NCBI GenBank assembly: GCA_005880805.1
Contig: VBFZ01000126.1
Coordinates: forward strand, 1-30,972
DNA: 30,972 bases
Direction of reading: 5' to 3'
Source: Chloroflexota bacterium
GTDB lineage: Bacteria > Chloroflexota > Limnocylindria > Limnocylindrales > CSP1-4
This document shows, one piece after another, positions 22,261-30,611 of the stretch (position 1 is its first letter; each line of letters opens with the position of its first letter). Below the pieces are notes generated by a model. The model was not told where the DNA came from and did not search any database. It saw only the letters and a program-made list of their open reading frames with translations. The position numbers were made by a program, and so were the translations under genes.

Positions 22261-24428
22261 TCAGCTGTGGCCGGGGTCGGAACCGGACTCGCGGTCGACG
22301 CCGGATCGATCCACGCGACCATCGTCGCGACCGTCCGATCCAGGCATTGGGCTCCCTTCTCCGCCGTGCTCGGTGACCCTGGCCGTGACGGACGGCATAC
22401 CGTCCGGTCCGATGGCCGGAAGGTGCCCGGGCTGCAGCGTCGGGACGCGGCCGTGGAATCCTTCGCGAACGACCCGGCGGCCGATGTCCGTGACCCGGTC
22501 GACCGTGAACCCGAACCGCTCGAAGATCACGCCACCCGGCGCCGACGCCCCGTAGTGGTCGAGGCCGATGATCGCGCCCTCCGGCCCCACCCAGCGATCC
22601 CAGCCGATCGTCGCGCCCGCCTCGACCGAGACCCTCCTGGTCACCGACGGCGGAATGACCGAATCGCGATAGGCCTCGTCCTGCGCCTCGAACAGCTCCC
22701 AGCACGGCATCGAGCGCCGAACGCCAGCTGCAGCTCCGAACCTGTCGCGAGGAGGAGGAGGTCAATGCCTCCCGGACCGCCGTTCGACTCACGCAGGACG
22801 TAACCGCCCCGGGCGACGCCGTCGCGCGCCTTTTCGGCAGTTCCGGCGAGGGTCGGCAGCTTCTGCCTCGTAAGTGAGAGTCCGACCGGACCTCCGCGCC
22901 GCTGAACGGCCATCCGCCACGCGGCGGTCGTCTCGTTCGCATCGCCGGGCCGGATGAACCACAGGTTTGGCATTGCCCGAAGCGCCGCATAGTGCTCGAC
23001 AGACTGATGGGTGGGACCGTCCTCGCCCAGGCCCACCGAGTCGTGGGTCCAGACGTAGATGACGTGCAGGCCCGAGAGCGCCCCCAGTCTCACCGCACCC
23101 CGCATGTAGTCGCTGAAGGTCAGGAACGTGCCGGCATAGGGGATGAAGCCCCCGTGGTAGGCGATCCCATTTGTGGTGCCGCCCATCGCGTGCTCTCGCA
23201 CCCCGAACCAGATGTTCCGCCCGTTCTCCTGCGGGCCGAAGTCACCGGCGTCCTTGATGATCGTCAGGTTCGACTCGGAAAGGTCCGCCGATCCGCCGAA
23301 CAGTTCCGGGACGGGCCCTGCCAGCGCCTGGATGGCCTGCTGGCTCGCCTGCCGCGTGGCCAGCTCCTCGCCGGGCTGGTACGTCTTCAGGCCACTGTCC
23401 CAGTCCCTCGGCAGGTCCGCAGCGAGCCGGCGCCGGAGCTCTGCGGCCTCGGCCGGGAACGCCGTCTCGTAGTCCGCCAGCCGCTGCTCCCACTCCTCGA
23501 CGAGCTCCTCGCCGCGCGGCACCGCCCGACGGAAATTGGCAAGCGCATCGTCGGGGACGTAGAAGTGGGCGTCCGGATCCCAGCCGTAGTTCTCCTTGAC
23601 GAGGCGGACCTCGTCCTCGCCGAGCGCCTGGCCGTGCGCCTTCTGCGAGTCCTGTCGATGCGGGGACCCGTACCCGATGTGCGAGCGGACGGCAATCAGG
23701 CTCGGCCGCTCGTCGTCGTTGGCGATCTGGACGGCGCGCGCGATCCCGTCGGTGTCGTTGCCATCCTCGACGCGCTGGGTGTGCCAGCCGTACGCGTCGA
23801 ATCGCTTGAGCACGTCCTCCGACCAGGCCATCGCCGTCGGCCCATCGAGCTGAACGTGGTTGTCGTCGTAGACGTAGGTGAGCTTGCCCAGCCGAAGGTG
23901 GCCAGCCAGCGAGGCCGCCTCTGACGCGATCCCCTCCTGGAGGTCGCCATCCGAGCACAGCCCATAGACTCGGTGATCGACGATTGCCTGGCCCGGGCGA
24001 TTGAACTCCGCCGCCAGCCGCCGCTCGGCCATCGCCATGCCGACGCCGTTCGCGAAACCCTGGCCGAGGGGGCCGGTCGTTGCTTCGACCCCCGGCGTCA
24101 GCCCGAACTCGGGATGTCCGGGAGTCCGCGAAGCCCACTGCCGGAACTGCATCAGGTCCTCGAGCGTGAGCCCGTATCCGGTCAGAAACAGCAGGGAGTA
24201 GAGGAGCATGCTGGCGTGCCCCGCCGACAGCACGAAGCGGTCGCGGTCCGGCCAGTCGGGGTGCGTCGGAGCGTGCCGGAGGAACCGGGTCCAGATTACG
24301 AAGGCGGACGGGGCGGCGCCCATCGGGGTGCCGGGATGGCCGGATACAGCCTTCTGGACCGCGTCGATCGAGAGCGTCCGGATGGTGTCGATGGAGAGCC
24401 GTTCCAGGCTTTCGGCAGCGATCGTCAT
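22261..24428 (-). pseudogene. tkt: transketolase, frameshifted by an apparent deletion of about 40 nt
   Basis: Transketolase moves two-carbon units between pentose, triose and tetrose phosphates using thiamine diphosphate. The first part (from ATG 24428) has SGHPGTPMG with His31, GPLGQGFANGVGMA, CSDGDLQEG for ThDP/Mg and DSVGLGEDGPTHQ, then runs to LLLATGSELQLAFGAR. There the frame turns into arginine-rich nonsense ending at 22641. The family continues about 14 residues later in another frame as MPCWELFEAQDEAYRDS (ATG 22710-22708) and runs normally to the stop at 22261. The missing segment is 3k+1 nt. The string CGATGCC at the junction could have mediated loss between short repeats. It may be an assembly error, because this enzyme is central to the operon. 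rpiB follows 21 nt later. Confidence 0.85.
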
Positions 24429-24512
24429 GGCCCGCCAACTCAAGCTGTCTGATGCGCGACCGCGGTACGTACTGGGATGCGCGGACAGGCGGCGCGCGGG
24501 GGAATGCTCGGC

Positions 24513-24518
24513 ATTGTA
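24513..24518 (-). promoter_or_regulatory. candidate -10 box of the pentose phosphate operon
   Basis: On the minus strand TACAAT lies 84 nt before the tkt ATG. It is the best -10 match in the 195-nt divergent gap to the PfkB kinase gene. No TTGACA-like -35 is visible at 16-18 nt. A leader of about 78 nt would result. Confidence 0.4.
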
Positions 24519-24610
24519 GGCGCAGCTGGTCGCAGGTTCGCCGTTTGGCACCGGCACGCCGTTGCGGGACCCTTCCACCGCCGACGGGTGGGTCCCGAAA
24601 TGGCGTCGGC

Positions 24611-24616
24611 TATCCT
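24611..24616 (+). promoter_or_regulatory. -10 box of a probable leaderless promoter
   Basis: TATCCT is followed by CGGCCCC and the GTG at 24624, a 7-nt gap. If this promoter is used, the in-frame ATG at 24600 cannot be the start because it lies upstream of the transcript. Confidence 0.45.
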
Positions 24617-24623
24617 CGGCCCC

Positions 24624-25607
24624 GTGCCCGATCAGCCCTCGACGGTGGCCCACCAAACCCGCCGCGGAGCGGTTCTCCGCAGGCTCCGCCGATCACATGT
24701 GGTGGTCCTCGGCGACCTGCTGCTCGACGCCGTCCTCGAACCCGAGCGCCCACTCGCGCGGTCGACCGACGTTGCCGGCCAGGTTCGCCTCCGGCAGGGC
24801 GGATCCGCGGCGACGACCGCGCGCTGGCTTGCGCGTCTGGGCGCGCGAGCACGGCTCATCTGCGCCGTGGGTCGCGATGCAATCGGGCGGGCGCTCGTCG
24901 AGTCGATCTCGCGCGATGGTGTGAACGTCCGGGCGGTTCGCGTGAGTGGTATCCCAAGCGGGCGGATCGGCGTCCTGGTGGGGCCCGATGGCGAGCGCTC
25001 GTTCGTCGCGGACCGGGGCGCGGCCGACCGCCTGGAGCCCGACGATCTCCACGCCGACTGGTTCGAGCGGACGGCCTTGTTCCATCTGCCGGCCTACTCG
25101 CTGCTGGGCGAACCGCTTGGGAGCGCGGCCGTCCGGGCCCTCGAGATGGCGCGGGGCGGCGGGGCGCTCGTGAGCCTCGACCTTGCCTCGACTCGGCCGC
25201 TGCTCGCGAGCGGCCGTCGGCGCGCCGGGTTGCTGATCGGGCGCGTTGCCGCGGATCTCTTGTTTGCCACGGGTCTCGAAGCCGACGCGCTCCTGGGCAC
25301 CGGACGTGTGGAAGACCTGCTCGAGCTTGCCCCGATCGTGGTGATCAAGCGTGGCCGTGAAGGCGCCACGGTGCTCGCCCTCGACGGAACGACACAGCTG
25401 CGCTTCGAGGTCGCCACGCGACCGCTCGCTGTGAACGACACGACCGGCGCTGGCGACGCGTTCGACGCCGGTTTCATCGTCAGCTGGCTGGCCTCGCTCG
25501 GTGCGGGGAGCGCCCCGGTCGGCGCACTACAGCGAGCGACCCTGGCCGGTCATCGTGCAGCGGCGCGTCACCTGACCGGTCCCCGCCCGGAGCTCGTCCT
25601 TCGTTGA
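24624..25607 (+). CDS. psuK: PfkB-family kinase, probable pseudouridine kinase
   Basis: A 327-residue ribokinase/PfkB sugar or nucleoside kinase. Blocks: VVVLGDLLLDAVLE at the start, RQGGSAATTARWLARLGARA (substrate-side GG motif near residue 55), and the C-terminal signature NDTTGAGDAFDAGF near 275, whose Asp is the catalytic base. Its stop overlaps the start of psuG by 4 nt (TTGA). In the known pathway PsuK phosphorylates pseudouridine and PsuG splits the product, so the pairing makes PsuK the likely identity; specificity cannot be read from the sequence alone. GTG 24624 is preferred because a TATCCT box lies 7 nt ahead; ATG 24600 would add 8 residues. It is divergent from tkt. Confidence 0.8.
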   Translation: MPDQPSTVAHQTRRGAVLRRLRRSHVVVLGDLLLDAVLEPERPLARSTDVAGQVRLRQGGSAATTARWLARLGARARLICAVGRDAIGRALVESISRDGVNVRAVRVSGIPSGRIGVLVGPDGERSFVADRGAADRLEPDDLHADWFERTALFHLPAYSLLGEPLGSAAVRALEMARGGGALVSLDLASTRPLLASGRRRAGLLIGRVAADLLFATGLEADALLGTGRVEDLLELAPIVVIKRGREGATVLALDGTTQLRFEVATRPLAVNDTTGAGDAFDAGFIVSWLASLGAGSAPVGALQRATLAGHRAAARHLTGPRPELVLR

Positions 25608-26572
25608 GTGGGTGGCTTACGCTGCGCGATCGGCAAGCGCTCCGCGACCGCATCGTGCTGGGGGAGGAGGTGGCCGACGCCCTGGCTGGCGGCCGTCCCA
25701 TCGTTGCGCTCGAATCGACCCTCATCACGCATGGCCTCCCATATCCGGACAACCTCGAGGTTGCGACCGGGGCCGAATCGGCCGTTCGTAAGAGCGGCGC
25801 TGTAGCGGCGACCGTCGCGATCCACAACGGGGAGCTCCTGTTCGGACTCGGCGGCGACCAGCTCGAGGAGCTTGCAACGGCGGCAGCCGGGACCATCGCG
25901 AAGGCATCCCGGTCGACACTCGCGGCAGCGCTGTCCACGTCCGGCTGGGCCGGCACGACCGTCTCGGCGACGATGATGGCCGCGCGTGCCGTCGGGGTTC
26001 AGGTCTTCGCGACCGGCGGGATCGGGGGCGTCCATCGCGGCTCGCTCGGAGGCCCAACGCCGTCTTTCGACATCTCGTCCGACGTCGAGGAGCTCGCGCG
26101 GACTCCCGTCGTCGTCGTATGCGCTGGTCCCAAGGCGATCCTCGACGTTCGAGCGACGATCGAATACCTCGAGACGCGAGGTGTGCCGGTCCTGACGATC
26201 GGATCGGGCGAGATCCCGGGCTTCTTCACCCGCTCGAGCGGCGTCGCTTCGCCGGCAACCGTCCCCGACGTGCGGGCCGCAGCACGTCTCGCCCGCATGC
26301 ACCTCGACCTCGGCCTCGACGCGGGGATGCTCGTGTGCGTGCCACTGCCCGAGGCTGACGCCCTCGCGCCCGAGAAGGCACGGGACGCGATCAACCGGGC
26401 ACTCGATGATGCCGAAATCCATGGTGTCTCGGGTTCTGCGACAACGCCCTGGCTCCTGGCGCGCGTTGCCGAGCTCACAGGAGGCGACTCGATCAGGGCC
26501 AACAAGACCCTGATCGTCAACAACGCCCGCGGCGCAGGAGAGCTGGCCGTCGCCCTGGCGACTGACCGCTGA
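25604..26572 (+). CDS. psuG: pseudouridine-5'-phosphate glycosidase
   Basis: A protein of up to 322 residues that cleaves the C-C bond of pseudouridine 5'-phosphate, giving uracil and ribose 5-phosphate. Family blocks are well kept: RPIVALESTLITHGLPYP with Glu37, FATGGIGGVHRG, CAGPKAILDV with the Schiff-base lysine, and SSGVASPATVPDVRAAARL. The C-terminal NNARGAGELAVAL is typical. The start is taken as TTG 25604, which overlaps the kinase stop (TTGA). GTG 25655, next to the conserved start of the family (VLGEEVADAL), is a possible alternative. Its product ribose 5-phosphate is the substrate of RpiB and transketolase encoded just across the divergent promoter. Confidence 0.93.
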   Translation: MSGWLTLRDRQALRDRIVLGEEVADALAGGRPIVALESTLITHGLPYPDNLEVATGAESAVRKSGAVAATVAIHNGELLFGLGGDQLEELATAAAGTIAKASRSTLAAALSTSGWAGTTVSATMMAARAVGVQVFATGGIGGVHRGSLGGPTPSFDISSDVEELARTPVVVVCAGPKAILDVRATIEYLETRGVPVLTIGSGEIPGFFTRSSGVASPATVPDVRAAARLARMHLDLGLDAGMLVCVPLPEADALAPEKARDAINRALDDAEIHGVSGSATTPWLLARVAELTGGDSIRANKTLIVNNARGAGELAVALATDR

Positions 26573-26588
26573 CGGCGAGGACGCCGTC
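26571..26588 (+). terminator. weak hairpin after psuG
   Basis: GACGGCG (26571-26577) pairs with CGCCGTC (26582-26588) around a 4-nt loop, starting within the psuG stop codon. No T-run follows. The rest of the 174-nt gap to the exporter operon holds only the TAGACT box. Confidence 0.3.
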
Positions 26589-26704
26589 GAGGGCCTGCGA
26601 CACCTTGGCCCCGGGATCTGCGTGGGGGCCATTTGGCCATGCCGAGTTTGATTGCTGTCGCCCACACGTTCGATAACCATCTTCCAGTCGAAGCCGCCGG
26701 CTGG

Positions 26705-26710
26705 TAGACT
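26705..26710 (+). promoter_or_regulatory. candidate -10 box of the ABC exporter operon
   Basis: TAGACT, identical to the box ahead of the S51 peptidase gene, lies 36 nt before the ATG at 26747. This would give a leader of about 30 nt, so this operon is not leaderless, although no strong Shine-Dalgarno sequence is seen before the ATG. Confidence 0.4.
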
Positions 26711-26746
26711 CTCGGGTCCAGCCAACCCCTCCAGCCGAGCTGTTTC

Positions 26747-27823
26747 ATGCCCTCCAGCGTCCCTCCCGCGATCGAGACACGCGGCATCCGTCGGGTCTAC
26801 CGGGCGAAGCCAAAGGATGTCGTCGCGCTCGACGGAATCGACCTCGAGGTCGGTCCGGGCGAGTTCTTCGGGCTGCTCGGGCCGAACGGCGCCGGCAAGA
26901 CGACGCTCATCAAGATCCTCACCACGCTGCTGCTGCCCAGCAGCGGAACGGCGCGGGTGTTCGGCTTCGACGTCGCGACCGACACCCGAAAGATCCGGCG
27001 GATCATGAACATGGTTGCTGGCGGTGAGCAGTCCGGCTACGGCCTGCTGCACGTCCGGGAGCAGCTGTGGATGTTCAGCCAGTTCTACGGCCTGGCGCCG
27101 CGCGAAGGCTGGCGCCGCGTGGACGAGCTGATCGACGCGGTCGGACTCTCGGAGCAGCGCGACCAGCAGGTCCACTCCCTGTCTACCGGGCAGCGCCAGA
27201 AGCTGAACATGGCTCGCGGCCTGCTCAACGACCCGTGGATCTTCTTCCTCGACGAGCCGACGCTCGGCTTGGACGTTTCAGCGGCCCGCACCATCCGCGA
27301 GCTCATTGTCGACTGGAAGGCCGCCGTCGAGGGACGAACGGTCCTGCTCACGACCCACTACATGGCAGAGGCAGACGAGCTCTGCGAGCGCGTCGCGATC
27401 GTGGACCACGGGCGGATCCTCGCGATCGGGAGCCCGGAGGAGCTCAAGCGCCGCGTGCAGCGCGAGTCGTTGTTTCGCCTCGAGCTGGACCGGCTCGACG
27501 GAGGGCCCGCGGTCCTGAGCCGCCTGCCCGGTGTTGTGAGCGCGGTCGCCGCGACGAACGGGACGAGCGGCGAACAGGAGGAGCGCCACACTGTGGCCGT
27601 CAATCTCGCGCTCCGGGACGACACCGCCCTGAGCGGGGTCGTCGGCGCGCTCGGCGGCCTGGGTGCGCGCATCGTGGCCCTGGAAAAGTCCGAGCCCAGT
27701 CTCGAGGACGTGTTCGTGGAGCTGGTCGGGCGTGGGTTCGAGGACGAACCCGCGGAGAACGGCCAGGCCGCCCCCGAGCCGACTGCTGACAGTGCCGAGC
27801 CCCGCGAGGAGGAGGTCGCCTGA
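26747..27823 (+). CDS. ABC exporter ATP-binding protein, DrrA-like
   Basis: A 358-residue ATPase that would drive export through the two ABC-2 permeases encoded next. Walker A is GPNGAGKTT (45-53), the signature LSTGQRQKLNMARG near 145, Walker B WIFFLDEPTLGLD near 165-177 and the switch TTHYM near 204. A C-terminal domain of about 120 residues (after GSPEELKRR) is of the DrrA/NodI type and ends in a glutamate- and proline-rich tail. Substrates of this family include antibiotics, lipids and polysaccharides; nothing here decides. The stop overlaps the next start as TGATG. The ATG at 26747 fits the family start, with a TAGACT box 36 nt upstream. Confidence 0.9.
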   Translation: MPSSVPPAIETRGIRRVYRAKPKDVVALDGIDLEVGPGEFFGLLGPNGAGKTTLIKILTTLLLPSSGTARVFGFDVATDTRKIRRIMNMVAGGEQSGYGLLHVREQLWMFSQFYGLAPREGWRRVDELIDAVGLSEQRDQQVHSLSTGQRQKLNMARGLLNDPWIFFLDEPTLGLDVSAARTIRELIVDWKAAVEGRTVLLTTHYMAEADELCERVAIVDHGRILAIGSPEELKRRVQRESLFRLELDRLDGGPAVLSRLPGVVSAVAATNGTSGEQEERHTVAVNLALRDDTALSGVVGALGGLGARIVALEKSEPSLEDVFVELVGRGFEDEPAENGQAAPEPTADSAEPREEEVA

Positions 27824-28710
27824 TGGCCGAGACCTCGCTCTATGTCCATCGGGCGACACGGAGTCCTGCCGAGGCAGCGAACTGGGATCGCCGCCAGGTC
27901 ATCCTCAACAACCTGCGCAGCGTCGCGGGACGGGCCTACCCGCGCGTCCGGGGGATCAGCCGCGAGAAGTCTTGGCTGGCGTTCGAGATCCTGCTGCCGT
28001 TCCTGAGCACGTCGGCGTTCGTGTTCGTCTACCGGGCGCTCAAGGCTCCGCCGGAGTACATCGGCTTCGTCGTGTTGGGCGGCGCGATGACGGCCTTTTG
28101 GCTGAACGTGGTCTGGATGATGGCCGCGCAGCTTTACTGGGACAAGGACCAGGGCAACCTGGAGCTGTTCTTCGCCGCGCCGATGGACGTCATGAGCGTG
28201 CTGTTCGGGATGGCGATCGGTGGACTCGTCATGAGCTCAACGCGGGCGGCCGCCGTTCTCCTGATCGCGACGGTCCTCTACGGCGTCCAGTTCGCTGTGT
28301 CGCAGTGGTTTCTGCTGCTCCTCGTGTTTTTCCTCACGCTTTCGGCGCTGTACGGCATGGGCATGGCGCTCTCGAGCCTCTTCCTGATGTGGGGTCGTGA
28401 GGCGTGGCACCTCACCCAGCTCATGGTCGAGCCGGTCTACTTCATCTCGGGCCTGAACTTCCCGGTCGGCCGGCTGGGGATGATCGGTGCGCTGGCCATC
28501 GCCACCATCCCGCTCGCCGTCGGACTCGATGCCATGCGGCAGCTCGCATTCGCGACCGGCCCGGGACCAACCGGAACGCCACCGCCCGCGGTCGAGGCGC
28601 TGATCCTGGTCGTGATGACGGTCGTGTTCATCTGGGTCGCGCGGCTGATGCTTCGCTCCCTGGAGCGACGCGCCCGCCAGGAGGGGCGGCTGTCGGCGCG
28701 CGGCCGATGA
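27823..28710 (+). CDS. ABC-2 type exporter permease
   Basis: A 295-residue membrane protein with a cytoplasmic N-terminus of about 55 residues (including a basic stretch RAYPRVRGISREKSW) and six predicted transmembrane helices. The arrangement, with a first helix (FEILLPFLSTSAFVFVYRAL), a conserved YWDKDQGNLELFFAAPM loop and helices around FLLLLVFFLTLSALYGMGMAL and FISGLNFPVG, is that of ABC-2 (DrrB-like) permeases. It forms the channel together with the ATPase before it and the second permease after it. Start and stop overlap its neighbours (TGATG and ATGA), so all three genes are translationally coupled. Confidence 0.85.
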   Translation: MAETSLYVHRATRSPAEAANWDRRQVILNNLRSVAGRAYPRVRGISREKSWLAFEILLPFLSTSAFVFVYRALKAPPEYIGFVVLGGAMTAFWLNVVWMMAAQLYWDKDQGNLELFFAAPMDVMSVLFGMAIGGLVMSSTRAAAVLLIATVLYGVQFAVSQWFLLLLVFFLTLSALYGMGMALSSLFLMWGREAWHLTQLMVEPVYFISGLNFPVGRLGMIGALAIATIPLAVGLDAMRQLAFATGPGPTGTPPPAVEALILVVMTVVFIWVARLMLRSLERRARQEGRLSARGR

Positions 28711-29623
28711 CGGCGACCTCGTCGATGACGGCCGCCGCCAAGGCTCGCGAGAACGCGGGGCGCTTCGATCCGTCCCGGGTGCCCGACACCGACACCGGGC
28801 ATCTCTGGCGAAGCTTCCTCACTGCGGCCCGCCTCGGCTGGCTGATGGAGGCCAACTGGACCGATCCGGTCCTGTTCTTCATCTACTCGGTGGCCAAGCC
28901 GCTCGCAAGCACGTTGACTTCCGCGGGTTCGTCGTGCTCGGCAGCGCCCTGTGGGCCTTCGTCATCAGCGGGATGTCGGGCCTCGCCCAGTCGATCCTCG
29001 AGGACCGCGAGCGCTACCGCATGCTCAAGTACCTGTACGTCAGCCCGAGCGATTTCATCGTCGTGCTGCTGGGGCGCGGCGTCGCGCGGATCGGCGTTGG
29101 CGCCATGGGTGCGCTGATTACGCTGATCGTCGGCATCGTGGTGCTCGGCATCCGTTTCGACATCGGCGCCGTGGACTGGCCGCTGCTCGTGCTCGTCATG
29201 ATCGGCGGCCTGGCGTCGATCGTGGCGTTCGGCATCGTCATGGCGGCGGTCTGCATGCAGACCCGGCAGGAAGCGTGGTCGTACCCGGAAGCGGCGGCGG
29301 GCGCGCTGTTCCTGATCGTAGGCGCCGTGTTTCCGCTGAGCGTGCTGCCGGCAGCGGCCCAGGTCCTCGGATTGCTCAACCCGCTCACATGGTGGCTGGG
29401 CGGCGCGCGGCAGGCTCTGTTCCCGGGCGGGCAGACGTCGATCGGCGGGCCAGGCTCCCTTTTCGCGGAGGTCTTCGGCCATGACCGGCCCACGTCCGGG
29501 GAGATCATCGTGGCCTTGCTGCTGACCGGAGCGCTGGTTACACTCGCCTCGTCACTGATCTTCCGGGTCAGTGACCGCCGCGCCAAGGAGCAGGGCCTGA
29601 TCGACCGCACGACCGGCACCTGA
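28707..29623 (+). pseudogene. second ABC-2 exporter permease, frameshifted with a missing segment
   Basis: The ATG at 28707 overlaps the stop of the first permease (ATGA). The first frame encodes a cytoplasmic N-terminus and the first helix start (EANWTDPVLFFIYSVAKPLA), then changes to Ser/Cys-rich nonsense that stops at 29117. Two frames over, from about 28916, the expected sequence resumes as DFRGFVVLGSALWAFVISG and continues through LEDRERYRMLKYLYVSP, helices, NPLTWWLGGARQALFPGG and a last helix to the stop at 29623. Relatives have roughly 15-18 residues between the two parts, so about 46-52 nt (3k+1) seem to be missing. If real, the exporter has lost one subunit; if an assembly error, the gene is intact. 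A GTG at 28934 could restart translation. Confidence 0.75.
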
Positions 29624-29657
29624 CGGCGGGCGAGACGGCGCGGCGAGGGCGACCGTC

Positions 29658-29683
29658 ACGCCACATCGGGACGCCACATCGGG
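29658..29683 (+). repeat. 13-bp perfect tandem duplication at a ribosome binding site
   Basis: ACGCCACATCGGG occurs twice in tandem (29658-29670 and 29671-29683). The last GGG of the second copy forms the Shine-Dalgarno GGGAGG (29681-29686), 4 nt before the ATG at 29691. Confidence 0.75.
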
Positions 29684-29690
29684 AGGGCAG

Positions 29691-30260
29691 ATGCGGATCT
29701 ACGAGGGCAGTCCCCGCCAGGACTTCGAGGAGGTCTTCCGTTCGATCGGGGCCTTCCTCGATCAGCGCGGCATGAAGGAGGTCCTGCTCGCCGAGGCCCC
29801 GGACGGATTCATCGTGCAGGGGCTCGTGTCGGCGACGGCGGCCGGTGGCGCATGGTCCGAGACGATGGGCCAGCAGGCCAAGGAGACACTCACGTTCCTG
29901 GACGACGACATCGCGAGGTTCATGGAAGAGGCGGTTGCCCGCCGCGGCGCGGCGACGCCGGACGACGACAAGGCTTCCTGGGCGAAGGCCGGCTACTACG
30001 AGATGGCGTTCCGGGTCCTCGGGCGCTACATGGACGAGCAGAAGCCACGCGACGTGTTCTTCTTCGAGCAGGGCGGCGCGTTCGTGGTTCGACTGTTGAT
30101 GGGCGGCCAGCAGGGCAGCAAGCACACCCTGGCCGAGTTCACCCGCGAGGACATCGAGGCCATGATCGCGAACGGGCCCGGCCTTCGAATTCAGCCGAAG
30201 ACCACCGAGGCTGCCGAGGGCTCGGGAGCCTCAGGGACACCGGCGGCTGCCGGCTCATGA
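29691..30260 (+). CDS. conserved-looking hypothetical protein, 189 aa
   Basis: I do not recognise a family. The protein is soluble, mixed alpha/beta and acidic. An N-terminal part (MRIYEGSPRQDFEEVFRSIG, then KEVLLAEAPDGFIVQGL) and a second part of similar layout (YYEMAFRVLGRYMDEQKPRD, then VFFFEQGGAFVVRLLMGG) look like an internal duplication: a helix containing FRxxGxxxD followed by two strands with the pattern hydrophobic-E-x-x-x-F-V/I. The last 30 residues are low-complexity Ala, Gly, Ser and Thr. The start is well supported by GGGAGG 4 nt before ATG 29691. It lies 67 nt after the ABC operon and could be co-transcribed with it. Confidence 0.7.
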   Translation: MRIYEGSPRQDFEEVFRSIGAFLDQRGMKEVLLAEAPDGFIVQGLVSATAAGGAWSETMGQQAKETLTFLDDDIARFMEEAVARRGAATPDDDKASWAKAGYYEMAFRVLGRYMDEQKPRDVFFFEQGGAFVVRLLMGGQQGSKHTLAEFTREDIEAMIANGPGLRIQPKTTEAAEGSGASGTPAAAGS

Positions 30261-30331
30261 CCCCGGGATCGACACGGACAAAGGACTCTCGACTCGCGCA
30301 TTTGCATCCACGCCCGCACAGGAGGTAGCTC

Positions 30332-30487
30332 ATGAAGGCTCTCAAGACGGTCGCCGTCGCGCTCGGGATCACGCTCGGCGCGTTGGTGGTCATTCCGCTC
30401 GTGGTCCTGGCCGGCCTGTTCGTCTGGCTCAAGCTGACCGAAGAGTCCGACGAGGAGGCGCTCGAGCTCGACCAGGAAACCGTCTAG
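30332..30487 (+). CDS. single-pass small membrane protein, 51 aa
   Basis: A short frame begins at ATG 30332, with AGGAGGT 7 nt upstream, a textbook ribosome binding site, and stops with TAG at 30485-30487. The protein has a basic start (MKALKTVAVALG), one transmembrane helix (about residues 7-33, LGITLGALVVIPLVVLAGLFVW) and an acidic tail of about 16 residues (EESDEEALELDQET). No family recognised. The ribosome binding site, charge pattern and following hairpin make it a likely real gene. It follows the 189-aa gene by 71 nt on the same strand. Confidence 0.65.
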   Translation: MKALKTVAVALGITLGALVVIPLVVLAGLFVWLKLTEESDEEALELDQETV

Positions 30488-30501
30488 GTCATCCGCGTCC
30501 G

Positions 30502-30530
30502 GACGCCCGCTGCCGATGGCGGCGGGCGTC
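30502..30530 (+). terminator. hairpin terminator after the small membrane protein gene
   Basis: GACGCCCGC (30502-30510) pairs perfectly with GCGGGCGTC (30522-30530). Inside, a T-G wobble and GCC/GGC extend the stem to about 13 bp with a 3-nt loop. It is followed by CTGCTGTCT rather than a T-run. It starts 14 nt after the stop codon at 30487. Confidence 0.55.
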
Positions 30531-30611
30531 CTGCTGTCTCCGCGAGCGGCCGTCTGACTGTCTCCGGAGGTTGCTCGGCCGATGGCGGCCGTCGGTGCGA
30601 GTGGTCGCCAG

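Noticed and set aside
24429..24656. Longer transketolase N-terminus
   Set aside because: The frame is open, but homology begins at MTIAAESLERLSID, and the extension would overlap the divergent kinase promoter.
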